Below the pieces are notes generated by a model. The model searched no databases, had not been told where the DNA came from, and worked only from the letters and a program-made list of their open reading frames with translations. Made by a program: the position numbers and the translations under genes. Below are positions 26,935 to 34,107 of a stretch of DNA of 64,000 nucleotides, one piece after another (within the stretch, counting starts at the first letter, position 1; the number at the start of each line of letters is the position of its first letter). Source of the DNA: PNON01 sp963757065 (GTDB taxonomy: Bacteria > Chloroflexota > Anaerolineae > Anaerolineales > Anaerolineaceae); assembly GCA_963757065.1 (NCBI GenBank), contig CAVWQC010000001.1, positions 1 to 64,000 on the forward strand, given 5' to 3'.

Positions 26935-27996
26935 TTACAGATTCGATAAATCGCCTGGTTTAAACTCCACGACTGGAATTTCAGCTTCAATTCGTTGCCG
27001 GTAGCTTATTAGAACCATTTCCTGATGTTCGGTCAGGTGAGCTATATCCCAATACTTATGATAGTATGCGTAATTGATTAATTCATGGTGTTTTAGAAAT
27101 AACGGAATTTGATCCAACCAGAATCCATTGAAGGGTTTTTCAAGCCTGTAACCTGATAGAAAATGATGTAGAAAATGTAGCGCATACTCCCTGCGGTAAG
27201 CAGTATTCGATCGAGGTAGTGGAAGGCAATTGATCAGAGCGACACACACTTCGCTGGCAAACCAAAAATACTCTGCTGCATCGAAGTCAAAGAGTGTTAT
27301 TTTAGGTTTGTATCCTTCAATTACTGCATCCACAAAAAAATTACCATGGTGAAAATCCCCATGTACCAGACCATAAGATTCTGAGTCCTGTGGTAAGGAC
27401 TTCAATTGTTGATTAATCTCCTCATGGCGTTGAAAAACCAGTGTTTGTTCACCTGGAATCAAATCATGAAAATTTTCCAGATCATTCTTATACCAGGGTA
27501 GGCGTTGACGCCTTGGATCAGGCTGGAAACAAGCTGATAATTTATTCAGGCGGCCGCTCATCCGACCCCATTCAACCAAGACCGAATCTGGAAAGTGTAC
27601 TTCATCAGCATCTGGAAACATGATTCCGGGAACCATTTCGAAACAGTAAACCAGAAAACAGGTTTGCTCATCCAACGGAATGACTTCCACCCATTCTCCC
27701 TGCTTTGACTTAACAGGGAGGGCGACTGGTAGATCATTCTTTGCCAGATATAAAACGAAATCAATTTCAGCTAAAAGTTGTTCACGGGTAGAGCCTGTAA
27801 TTTGTTCATTTGTATTCCATACTCCCGGGACTATTTTTAAAATATGCGGTTGATTATGTATCAACCCCTGATAAACATAAGCAGAACCTTCAAGAGGTTG
27901 GAGTGGATCTGGTGAAAATCCAAACCTCTTTACAGCTTCAGAAAGGATGGAATCATCATAACGGCTTCGGATATTATTTAACACAATGTCAACCAA
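26935..27996 (-). CDS. APH-fold small-molecule kinase linked to the microcompartment locus
   Basis: 353 residues. The protein-kinase-like phosphotransferase fold is shown by an N-lobe with HILKIVPGV, the catalytic loop LVHGDFHHGNFFVD (Brenner motif HxDxxxxN, about residues 213-226) and the metal-binding ITLFDFDAAEYFW segment. The start is TTG at 27996 with GAGGA upstream. It lies 30 bases behind the GntR gene on the same strand, so the two form an operon facing away from the shell-protein operon. APH-type kinases occur in some other microcompartment loci. Phosphorylating a sugar or nucleoside-derived substrate for the compartment is my inference, not shown. Confidence 0.82.
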   Translation of the reverse strand: MVDIVLNNIRSRYDDSILSEAVKRFGFSPDPLQPLEGSAYVYQGLIHNQPHILKIVPGVWNTNEQITGSTREQLLAEIDFVLYLAKNDLPVALPVKSKQGEWVEVIPLDEQTCFLVYCFEMVPGIMFPDADEVHFPDSVLVEWGRMSGRLNKLSACFQPDPRRQRLPWYKNDLENFHDLIPGEQTLVFQRHEEINQQLKSLPQDSESYGLVHGDFHHGNFFVDAVIEGYKPKITLFDFDAAEYFWFASEVCVALINCLPLPRSNTAYRREYALHFLHHFLSGYRLEKPFNGFWLDQIPLFLKHHELINYAYYHKYWDIAHLTEHQEMVLISYRQRIEAEIPVVEFKPGDLSNL

Positions 27997-28026
27997 ATTC
28001 CTCTCCCCTTAACTCACATACTACAA

Positions 28027-28767
28027 TTACCGTGTCAAACGCACAGCGTAACGATACCTGTCTCCACGGTAAAGGATCTTCACAAACTCGATCGCTTTGC
28101 GTTCATTCGTCCATAATACACGTTCGCTCAATAACAGTGGGCTGCCTTCCGGTACTTCCAGAAGGAGCGCTTCGCGAGGATTGGCAATGGTAACTTCCAG
28201 GGTCTCGTCCGCTGTCGCCAGGTTGATATTGAATTTCTCCTGCAAGATTGCATACAAAGAACCCCGCTGCTCGAGTTCTTCCCGGGTAATTGTTTGCCCT
28301 GGCTGCAATGCCAGGTAGGAGGTCTGCAACCCGATCGGCTGCCCGTCACCGGTTCTCACTCTTTCCAGACGGAAAACAGACAAAATATCCGGGGATAGTT
28401 CCAGGTGTTTCCTGATGTTTTCCGGTGGATTCACCTCACCGATTTCCAATATGCGCTGCCCGGGTTTCAACCCGCGATTCACCATATCCTCGCTAAAACT
28501 GGTCAATTCAACCAACCCTTTTTGCAATTTACGGGGGGAAACAAATGTGCCCTTGCCATGCAGTTGGTATACCAGTCCCTGCCGGATCAGGATCCCGAGA
28601 GCCTGACGGATCGTGGTTCTTGAGACTGCGTACATCTCTTCCAGTTGACGCTCGGATGGAATCGCATCCTGCGGCTGCCACTCCCCGGCTTCGATCTTCT
28701 GCCGCAGAATATTTACCAACTGATAGTAACGAGGCAAGATATTATTTGGATCTACGACGCTTGACAT
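28027..28767 (-). CDS. GntR/HutC family transcriptional regulator
   Basis: 246 residues. An N-terminal winged helix (about 11-75: YYQLVNILRQKIEAGEWQP ... MYAVSRTTIRQALGIL) is followed by a UTRA effector domain (about 90-240: KGLVELTSFSEDMVNRGLKPG). HutC-subfamily members sense small ligands, often sugars or sugar phosphates. The gene is divergent from the microcompartment operon; a near-perfect palindrome at 28799-28816 sits over its own predicted start site and upstream of the operon promoter, so it probably represses both until the substrate appears. Confidence 0.92.
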   Translation of the reverse strand: MSSVVDPNNILPRYYQLVNILRQKIEAGEWQPQDAIPSERQLEEMYAVSRTTIRQALGILIRQGLVYQLHGKGTFVSPRKLQKGLVELTSFSEDMVNRGLKPGQRILEIGEVNPPENIRKHLELSPDILSVFRLERVRTGDGQPIGLQTSYLALQPGQTITREELEQRGSLYAILQEKFNINLATADETLEVTIANPREALLLEVPEGSPLLLSERVLWTNERKAIEFVKILYRGDRYRYAVRLTR

Positions 28768-28798
28768 GGCCTTTTCTTTGTGCTAAACTATCGATAGT

Positions 28799-28816
28799 GG
28801 TAATGTGGTCATTACC
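28799..28816. promoter_or_regulatory. Palindromic operator, probable GntR site
   Basis: GGTAATG-TGGT-CATTACC is a perfect 7-4-7 inverted repeat; one mismatch extends it to 10-base arms. It lies just downstream of the GntR gene's predicted -10 and about 45 bases before the operon's -10. Position and symmetry fit an operator for the divergent region. Confidence 0.75.
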
Positions 28817-28822
28817 AGTTAT

Positions 28823-28851
28823 ATTATCAGGTTTTCATTTGCGTTTGTCAA
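28823..28851 (-). promoter_or_regulatory. Promoter of the GntR-kinase operon
   Basis: Minus strand: perfect TTGACA (28851-28846), 17-bp spacer, GATAAT (28828-28823). The expected start falls on the palindrome at 28799-28816, consistent with autorepression. Confidence 0.7.
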
Positions 28852-28866
28852 GTACTTCTCTATAAT
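28839..28866 (+). promoter_or_regulatory. Promoter of the microcompartment operon
   Basis: Perfect TATAAT (28861-28866) with TTGCGT 16 bp upstream (28839-28844). The expected transcription start coincides with the ATG at 28873, and no Shine-Dalgarno fits between them, so the first gene may be translated from a leaderless mRNA. Confidence 0.6.
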
Positions 28867-28872
28867 TAGATT

Positions 28873-29507
28873 ATGGCACAAATTTCAGACTCTGAGATCC
28901 ATCGAATTGTTGAACAGGTCGTCAACCGCACCCTGGGAGTTCTTCTAGTGCTCAGGCTTCGACAGTTGCTCAGGCTTCGACAAGCGCTCATTCTTCGACT
29001 AGCGCTCAGCAGGCCGTAACCGCGACAACATCTTCACCAGCCACCCCGCAAAAAACCGTAGCCATCGCTTCTGATCATGGCGGCTTCGCTATGAAGGAAA
29101 TGCTCAAAGCTTATTTGGCAGAATTGGGTTACACAGTGACAGATTGTGGCACATCAGATGGCAAGACTGCGGTGGATTATCCCGATCTCGCACTGGCTGT
29201 TGCCTTGCTGGTAAAAGAAGGTAAAGCCTGGCGTGGAATCGTGGTGGATGGAGCCGGGATCGGCAGCTGCATGGCAGCCAACAAAGTGCCTGGTGTACGA
29301 GCTGCACTTTGCTATGATTACGCCACAGCAGTGAACAGCCGCGAGCACAACGATGCCAACCTGCTCACCCTCGGCGCTGGCTTGATCGGCGATAACCTGT
29401 CAAAACAAATTGTCAAAACCTGGTTGGCAACCGAGTTTGGGGGCGGACGTCACCAGAAACGAATTGATAAAATAATCGCGATCGAAAATCGCTTTATGAA
29501 GGGTTAA
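28873..29507 (+). CDS. RpiB-like sugar-phosphate isomerase with N-terminal encapsulation helix, one frameshift
   Basis: First gene of the microcompartment operon. The ATG at 28873 opens a frame whose first residues, ISDSEIHRIVEQVVNRTLG, form an amphipathic helix like other cargo-targeting peptides. One base is then missing near 28935-28938 (GGG run). In the shifted frame a linker rich in Ser, Thr, Ala and Gln leads into a RpiB/LacAB fold (VAIASDHGGFAMKEML ... ANKVPGVRAALCYDYATAVNSREHNDANLLTLG). Repaired length is about 211 residues. The family's active-site CGTG segment reads VVDGAGIGSC here, so the usual catalytic Cys is replaced by Asp. Likely isomerises a pentose phosphate for the SPU-type compartment; the exact substrate is unsure. 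The frameshift may be a base-call error. Confidence 0.82.
28950..29009 (+). repeat. 18-base tandem repeat in the isomerase linker
   Basis: Three and a third copies of an 18-base unit starting GCTCAGGCTTCGACA (28950, 28968, 28986, partial at 29004). In the isomerase frame each unit encodes AQAST(V/S), with the third copy AHSSTS, forming a flexible linker between the targeting helix and the enzyme. Confidence 0.8.
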
Positions 29508-29512
29508 TTCCT

Positions 29513-30445
29513 ATGACAGCTGATCCGAAAATGATTGAACAACTGGTAGAGATCATCACCCGTGAAGTGCTGGTGGCGATGGAAGAACAGAAGTACCGCC
29601 AGATCACTCCCGCGGAGGGACTGTGCAAAATGGACTGCGCGGATGGTTTATGCGTACGTACCTGTTTTGATAAGGTCGGCAATGTGGTAACCGCAGGGGC
29701 TGAACGGTTAAGCACCCACCTCGGCGCCATCCCTGCCGACCTATCCATCGCTTCCATGATCGATCACACGCTCTTAAAACCGGATGCTACACCCGACCAG
29801 ATCGCCCAACTTTGTTTCGAAGCAAGAAAATATAATTTTGCTTCTGTGTGTGTTAATCCTGCCAATGTTAGGTTGTGTGCAGAACTGCTGCGTGGATCAA
29901 CCGTTAAAGTCTGCTCGGTGATCGGTTTTCCGCTGGGAGCCAACACGCCGGATGTAAAAGTGATGGAAGCCCAATTGGCCACTCAACAAGGTGCCAGCGA
30001 GATCGATATGGTCATCAATATTGGAGCGTTAAAAGGCGGCGATATGCAATTGGTCGCACGTGATATTCGTGGAGTGGTTCGTACTGCCCATGAAGCTGGT
30101 GCGATCCTAAAAGTGATCATCGAGACTGCCTTATTAACCGAAGATGAAAAAGTGACCGCCTGCCTTCTTGCCAAAGAAGCAGACGCGGATTTTGTAAAGA
30201 CTTCCACCGGGTTCTCTGGTGGCGGTGCCACAGTGGAAGATATTACCCTGATGCGGCGTGTGGTCGGACCGGAAATGGGTGTCAAAGCTTCGGGTGGCAT
30301 CCGTACCACTGAGGACGCAGAAAAGATGGTAAAAGCTGGGGCAACCCGCATCGGCGCGAGTGCCAGTGTGAAGATCGTCCAGGGTGTCGGGCAGCCTCCT
30401 GTTACATCAAATGTTGCCGCCCCAGTAGCAGTAAAAGGGTATTAA
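29513..30445 (+). CDS. deoC: Deoxyribose-5-phosphate aldolase, microcompartment form
   Basis: 310 residues; cytosolic DeoC has about 220-260. Residues 1-26 (KMIEQLVEIITREVLVAMEEQ) form an amphipathic encapsulation-type helix. A linker with Cys38, Cys42, Cys47 and Cys51 follows, then the TIM-barrel aldolase from about 82 (MIDHTLLKPDATPDQI). The Schiff-base Lys is in ADFVKTSTGFSGGG, and the phosphate-binding SGGIRTTEDAEKM segment is intact. It cleaves 2-deoxyribose-5-phosphate into glyceraldehyde-3-phosphate and acetaldehyde; the acetaldehyde is the volatile intermediate a shell would retain. Starts five bases after the isomerase stop and precedes the first shell pentamer gene. Confidence 0.95.
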   Translation: MTADPKMIEQLVEIITREVLVAMEEQKYRQITPAEGLCKMDCADGLCVRTCFDKVGNVVTAGAERLSTHLGAIPADLSIASMIDHTLLKPDATPDQIAQLCFEARKYNFASVCVNPANVRLCAELLRGSTVKVCSVIGFPLGANTPDVKVMEAQLATQQGASEIDMVINIGALKGGDMQLVARDIRGVVRTAHEAGAILKVIIETALLTEDEKVTACLLAKEADADFVKTSTGFSGGGATVEDITLMRRVVGPEMGVKASGGIRTTEDAEKMVKAGATRIGASASVKIVQGVGQPPVTSNVAAPVAVKGY

Positions 30446-30474
30446 CCCGGGAAAGACCATAAAGGAAAGAACTT

Positions 30475-30765
30475 ATGTTAATCGCCAGAGTTGTCGGAAC
30501 CACTGTATCCACCATTAAGGACGAAAAACTGGTCGGTCGCTCATTACTGGTTTGTCGTCCAACTGATGAGAAAGGTGTCGCCAGCGGAAAACCATATGTA
30601 GCCATCGATACCCTGGGTGCCGGTGTAGGAGATCTTGTGCTGACCGCTGCCGGATCAAGCGCACGACAGACCGACATCACCAAGGACACACCTGTGGATG
30701 CTGTGATTATGGGTATTATTGATTCACTAGAAGTGGATGGCGAAGTCACCTTTCGCAAGTCATAA
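30475..30765 (+). CDS. BMC-P (EutN/CcmL) shell vertex protein 1
   Basis: 96 residues of the pentameric vertex family: MLIARVVGTTVSTIKDEKLVGRSLLV opening, central GVASGKPYVAIDTLGAGVGDLVLTAAGSSAR, and closing PVDAVIMGIIDSLEVDG. AAGGA ribosome site eight bases before ATG. One of three BMC-P genes in this operon; SPU, EUT and PDU loci differ in how many they carry. Expected to cap the corners of the polyhedral shell. Confidence 0.95.
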   Translation: MLIARVVGTTVSTIKDEKLVGRSLLVCRPTDEKGVASGKPYVAIDTLGAGVGDLVLTAAGSSARQTDITKDTPVDAVIMGIIDSLEVDGEVTFRKS

Positions 30766-30773
30766 GGAATCGG

Positions 30774-32228
30774 ATGGATTCTGATCTCATCTCAATTCAG
30801 GAAGCACGAGACCTGGCAGTCAATGCCCAGGAAGCTCAACGCTTATGGGCCAAAGCCAGTCAGATTGATGTTGACCGGGTCTGTGCAGCTATGGCTCAGG
30901 CGGCATTTACCGCTTCAGGCAGACTGGGTCAGATGGCACATGATGAGACCGGATTCGGCGTCCCCGAACATAAAAAGCTGAAGAATGAATTCGGTTCGAT
31001 GGCTGTATGGGAAAGCATCAAGGATATCCGTACAGCCGGTGTTATTAATGTGGATTCTGTCCGCGGTGTCACCGAAATTGCCTGGCCGGTTGGAGTGGTG
31101 GCTGCACTAACACCCAGTACCAACCCTACATCCACAGTCATGTTCAAAATACTCATCTCGGTAAAGGCACGCGATGGCATCGTTATCGCTCCTCATCCCA
31201 GTGCAGTTAATTGTTGTGCTGAGACAACCAGGATCATGGCACGAGCGGCTGTTGATGCAGGTGCCCCGCGCGGATTGGTCAGCTGCCTGGAACATGTCTC
31301 TCTTGCCGGCACCCAGGAACTAATGAATCACCGGGCAGTGGCAATCATTCTCGCAACAGGTGGAACGCCAATGGTGAGGGCTGCCCATTCTGTTGGTAAA
31401 CCTGCATACGGGGTCGGTCCCGGAAATGTACCGGTTTATGTAGACAGAAGTGCGGATGTCGATCAGGCTGCACGACTGATCACTGCCAGTAAAGCCTTCG
31501 ATTATTCAACGATTTGCGCCACCGAACAATCTGTTGTAGCCGATAAGCCCATCGCTGCCCAATTGCGTGAACGCATGCAGGCTGATGGTGCTTATTTTGT
31601 CTCACCTGAGCAAGCTCAAGCACTGCGCGCACTGCTTTTCCGGGAGAACCTGGTGATCAACGCTGCTGCTGTTGGAAAATCTCCCCAGGTGCTGGCTGCC
31701 ATGGCTGGTTTTGATATTCCCTCTTTTGCGAGGATTCTCGTGGCTCCTCTGACCAAGGTTGGAAAATCAGAACCGCTCTCTGCTGAGAAGCTCACCACTG
31801 TCCTGGGTTGGTATGAGGCAGATGGCTGGGAAGCCGGCTGTGAACGCTGCATCGAACTGATCAATTTCGGTGGAAAAGGACATAGCCTTTCGATCCATGC
31901 CCGTGATGAAAAGGTGATCCTGGCATTCGGGTTGGAAAAACCGGTTTTCCGGATTGTTGTCAACACAATGGCGACATTGGGCGCCATAGGCATAACCACC
32001 GGTGTTATGCCATCTCTTACTCTGGGTGCCGGCGGCATCGGCGGCTCGATCACCGGGGATAATATCTCTGTGTATCACATGTTCAATGTCAAGCGCCTCG
32101 CTTATGGAATCTCCGCACCACCTCCGCAAGCACTTGTTCCAGGCGCCCCCTCTTCTGGACCTACTCCACAGCAAATCGAAGCTGTGGTTCGTCAGGTAGT
32201 AAATGAAATACTCAACGCAAAACATTAA
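30774..32228 (+). CDS. CoA-acylating aldehyde dehydrogenase, microcompartment form
   Basis: 484 residues, PduP/EutE-like. Cofactor loop AALTPSTNPTSTVMFK (about 105-120); catalytic Cys in DYSTICATEQSVVADK (about residue 250). After a Pro/Ala/Ser linker the last about 18 residues (PQQIEAVVRQVVNEILNAK) form an amphipathic helix, a C-terminal encapsulation peptide. It would oxidise the acetaldehyde released by DeoC to acetyl-CoA with NAD. No alcohol dehydrogenase or phosphotransacylase for internal cofactor recycling is in the locus, so these may be encoded elsewhere. Sits nine bases behind BMC-P 1. Confidence 0.95.
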   Translation: MDSDLISIQEARDLAVNAQEAQRLWAKASQIDVDRVCAAMAQAAFTASGRLGQMAHDETGFGVPEHKKLKNEFGSMAVWESIKDIRTAGVINVDSVRGVTEIAWPVGVVAALTPSTNPTSTVMFKILISVKARDGIVIAPHPSAVNCCAETTRIMARAAVDAGAPRGLVSCLEHVSLAGTQELMNHRAVAIILATGGTPMVRAAHSVGKPAYGVGPGNVPVYVDRSADVDQAARLITASKAFDYSTICATEQSVVADKPIAAQLRERMQADGAYFVSPEQAQALRALLFRENLVINAAAVGKSPQVLAAMAGFDIPSFARILVAPLTKVGKSEPLSAEKLTTVLGWYEADGWEAGCERCIELINFGGKGHSLSIHARDEKVILAFGLEKPVFRIVVNTMATLGAIGITTGVMPSLTLGAGGIGGSITGDNISVYHMFNVKRLAYGISAPPPQALVPGAPSSGPTPQQIEAVVRQVVNEILNAKH

Positions 32229-32244
32229 TTAAGGAGAAAGTAAA

Positions 32245-32571
32245 ATGCCACTAGATACTGCACTGATCGCTTTAGGAATGGTTGAGACCAAGGGTTTGGT
32301 AGGCGCAATCGAAGCCGCAGACGCCATGGTCAAGGCTGCAAATGTTGTCCTGCTTGGCTCTGAATATGTTGGCGGCGGATTTGTAACCGTCATGGTTCGC
32401 GGCGATGTCGGCGCTGTCAAAGCCGCCACAGATGCCGGTGCTGCTGCTGCCAAAAGAGTAGGCGAACTGGTTTCCGTCCATGTCATCCCACGGCCGCATT
32501 CGGATATAGAAATGATCCTGCCGCGTCAGACAAAAGGCGCCATCGGCGGACACACCACTGAGAAGAAATAA
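32245..32571 (+). CDS. BMC-H hexameric shell protein
   Basis: 108 residues with a single BMC domain: ALGMVETKGLVGAIEAADAMVKAANVVLLG (about 9-38), then GGFVTVMVRGDVGAVKAATDAGA and the closing VISHVIPRPHSDIEMILP-like strand. Strong ribosome site AAGGAG before the ATG. Only one BMC-H is present, so it should form most of the facets. Followed by a 195-base gap containing an attenuator-like hairpin. Confidence 0.96.
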   Translation: MPLDTALIALGMVETKGLVGAIEAADAMVKAANVVLLGSEYVGGGFVTVMVRGDVGAVKAATDAGAAAAKRVGELVSVHVIPRPHSDIEMILPRQTKGAIGGHTTEKK

Positions 32572-32702
32572 CATTTCCCGGTGACTGATATTTTGACAGC
32601 CTTTTTTTGCCGGGTGGTGGTTTCATTTTGAGAACCTACCTTAGTTAATGACTGTCAGAACAGGACCAGTTGAGTCACGAGGTTGAAAGTTTATTTATGG
32701 AC

Positions 32703-32726
32703 AGGCTTGGTTTTTAAGCCTATTTT
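32703..32726 (+). terminator. Weak terminator or attenuator inside the shell operon
   Basis: AGGCTT-ggttttt-AAGCCT followed by ATTTTG. A 6-bp stem with a short T-tract in the long gap between BMC-H and BMC-T. It could lower expression of the downstream minor shell genes relative to BMC-H. Confidence 0.4.
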
Positions 32727-32765
32727 GTGCAGCTTTCACCATTAAATAGTTTTTGTGGAGGTCAT

Positions 32766-33392
32766 ATGGCAGATTCATTCTCTCTACGTTGTTATGCATA
32801 CCTGGACAGGATGCAGGCTCAATATGCTGCGTTTATAGGTACCATTACCCAGGGTGACCTACCAACTGAGGGTATGGCTGCCCTCTATGTGGAAGTGGCT
32901 CCAGGGAACGAAGTCTTCAAGCTGGTGGATATTGCTGTAAAGGCGACTGAAGCCAGGCCAGGTGCACAGATCGTTGAGCGGGAATTTGGTATGTTCGAAC
33001 TCCATTCCCACAACCAGGCAGCAGTCATTGAAGCCGGTGAAGTGGTGCTTTCGAGGCTGGGGTTAAACCCTGCCAGCCGTATCAAACCCTCCATTGCATC
33101 CGTACAGGTCATCACCAATATCGATCCATACCAGGCGCAGTTACTTAACCGCTTCCGGCGTGGATCCATGCTGGTGCCGCATGAGACGATGTTAGTTTTG
33201 GAATGCGCTCCGGCAGCATACATTAATTATGCAGTCAATGAAGCCGAAAAAAGTGCCAGCATCAAGATCGTGCATCTATCATCAGTTGGACGCTTCGGCC
33301 GTATGTGGCTGAGTGGTTCCGAATCTGAGATCATCACCGCCCGTGATGCAGCCATCCATGCGCTTGAAACCCTGGAAGGCATCCCCGGCTAA
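32766..33392 (+). CDS. BMC-T tandem-domain trimeric shell protein
   Basis: 208 residues from the ATG at 32766, with GGAGG just before it; an upstream in-frame start is not conserved. Two tandem BMC folds: residues 5-100 (SLRCYAYLDRMQAQYAAFIGT ... LYVEVAPGNEVFKLVDIAVKAT) and about 105-205 (SIASVQVITNIDPYQAQLLNRF ... LHSSVGRFGRMWLSGSESEI). BMC-T trimers often carry gated pores for larger metabolites. The pore-loop residues cannot be judged by eye. Confidence 0.9.
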   Translation: MADSFSLRCYAYLDRMQAQYAAFIGTITQGDLPTEGMAALYVEVAPGNEVFKLVDIAVKATEARPGAQIVEREFGMFELHSHNQAAVIEAGEVVLSRLGLNPASRIKPSIASVQVITNIDPYQAQLLNRFRRGSMLVPHETMLVLECAPAAYINYAVNEAEKSASIKIVHLSSVGRFGRMWLSGSESEIITARDAAIHALETLEGIPG

Positions 33393-33403
33393 GCGGAGGT
33401 ATT

Positions 33404-33784
33404 ATGGCTAAAACCTTTTATACCGAACACGATATTGAAGACATGTTTAAGTCCGGTGTCACCAGGCTGGAATTGAGCGATAATGTCGTGCTCACCGGTC
33501 TGGCGTATGAAAAAGCGCAAAAATTGGGTTTACAGCTTGTTCAACCCAATGATCACCCATCTGACGCCCCTGTCAGGCCGTATATCTCTCAAGCAACTAT
33601 TACCTCACCTTCAAGCTACCAGCTTCCACCGGTGCAGGTTCCCTTCGCTGTAACCACGGCACCAGCCCCGGTGGATCTTACGGCACGGATTAAGAATGCG
33701 GTCATCGCCAAACTTGGTACCCAGGTCGACCAGGCATTATTGGATACCATCATCCGACGAGTGCTGGACCAGGTAAAGGTGTAG
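33404..33784 (+). CDS. Small microcompartment-associated protein with C-terminal encapsulation-type helix
   Basis: 126 residues. The first 45 (FYTEHDIEDMFKSGVTRLELSDNVVLTGLAYEKAQKLGLQLV) resemble the short N-terminal motif of EutT/EutQ-like microcompartment proteins (TRL-L---V-LT-LA-E-A--LG). The middle is a Pro/Ser/Val-rich linker. The last 30 residues (ARIKNAVIAKLG ... LLDTIIRRVLDQVKV) form an amphipathic helix like those on DeoC and the aldehyde dehydrogenase. No catalytic domain fits in the remaining length. It may be an adaptor that links cargo to shell. I do not recognise a named family. Confidence 0.75.
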   Translation: MAKTFYTEHDIEDMFKSGVTRLELSDNVVLTGLAYEKAQKLGLQLVQPNDHPSDAPVRPYISQATITSPSSYQLPPVQVPFAVTTAPAPVDLTARIKNAVIAKLGTQVDQALLDTIIRRVLDQVKV

Positions 33785-33787
33785 TTC

Positions 33788-34107
33788 ATGTTATTTGGTA
33801 GAGTGCGCGGAACCGCAGTTTCCACTCTTAAATATAAGGGATTGGAGGGGGTGAAGCTGTTGATCGTCCAACCGGTCGATAGCCACATGCAGCCCCTGGG
33901 TGGATTGGTTGTGGCTGCCGATACAGTCATGGCAGGAATCAATGACTTATGTGTAATGGCTCGCGCCCGTGAAGCTTCTCTTGCCTGCCGGAGGTAAAAT
34001 TTGTCCCGGTTGACCTGGCCATTACGGGAATCGTCGACGAACTTTCAGCCCACCTGGATGATGAACTGGATTTCAATCTCAAATCTGGCCAGAATAGGTT
34101 TACATAA
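33788..34107 (+). CDS. BMC-P (EutN/CcmL) shell vertex protein 2, one frameshift
   Basis: Starts MLFGRVRGTAVSTLKYKGLEGVKLLIVQPVD, clearly BMC-P, but the frame stops at 33997. One base appears to be missing near 33975-33985: another frame continues LPEVKFVPVDLAITGIVDELSAHLDDE, the expected C-terminus, to a TAA at 34105 that overlaps the next ATG as TAATG. Repaired length is about 106 residues. The neat restored coupling argues that the intact gene is the real one and that this is a base-call error or a very recent mutation. Confidence 0.85.

Noticed and set aside
28950..29009. CRISPR-like array
   Set aside because: Contiguous 18-base repeats without spacers, in frame and encoding a linker.
28873..29020. 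Separate 48-residue peptide gene (frame of ATG 28873 read to its own stop)
   Set aside because: The first 22 residues are a targeting helix and the rest is the linker repeat read out of frame; better explained as the frameshifted start of the isomerase.
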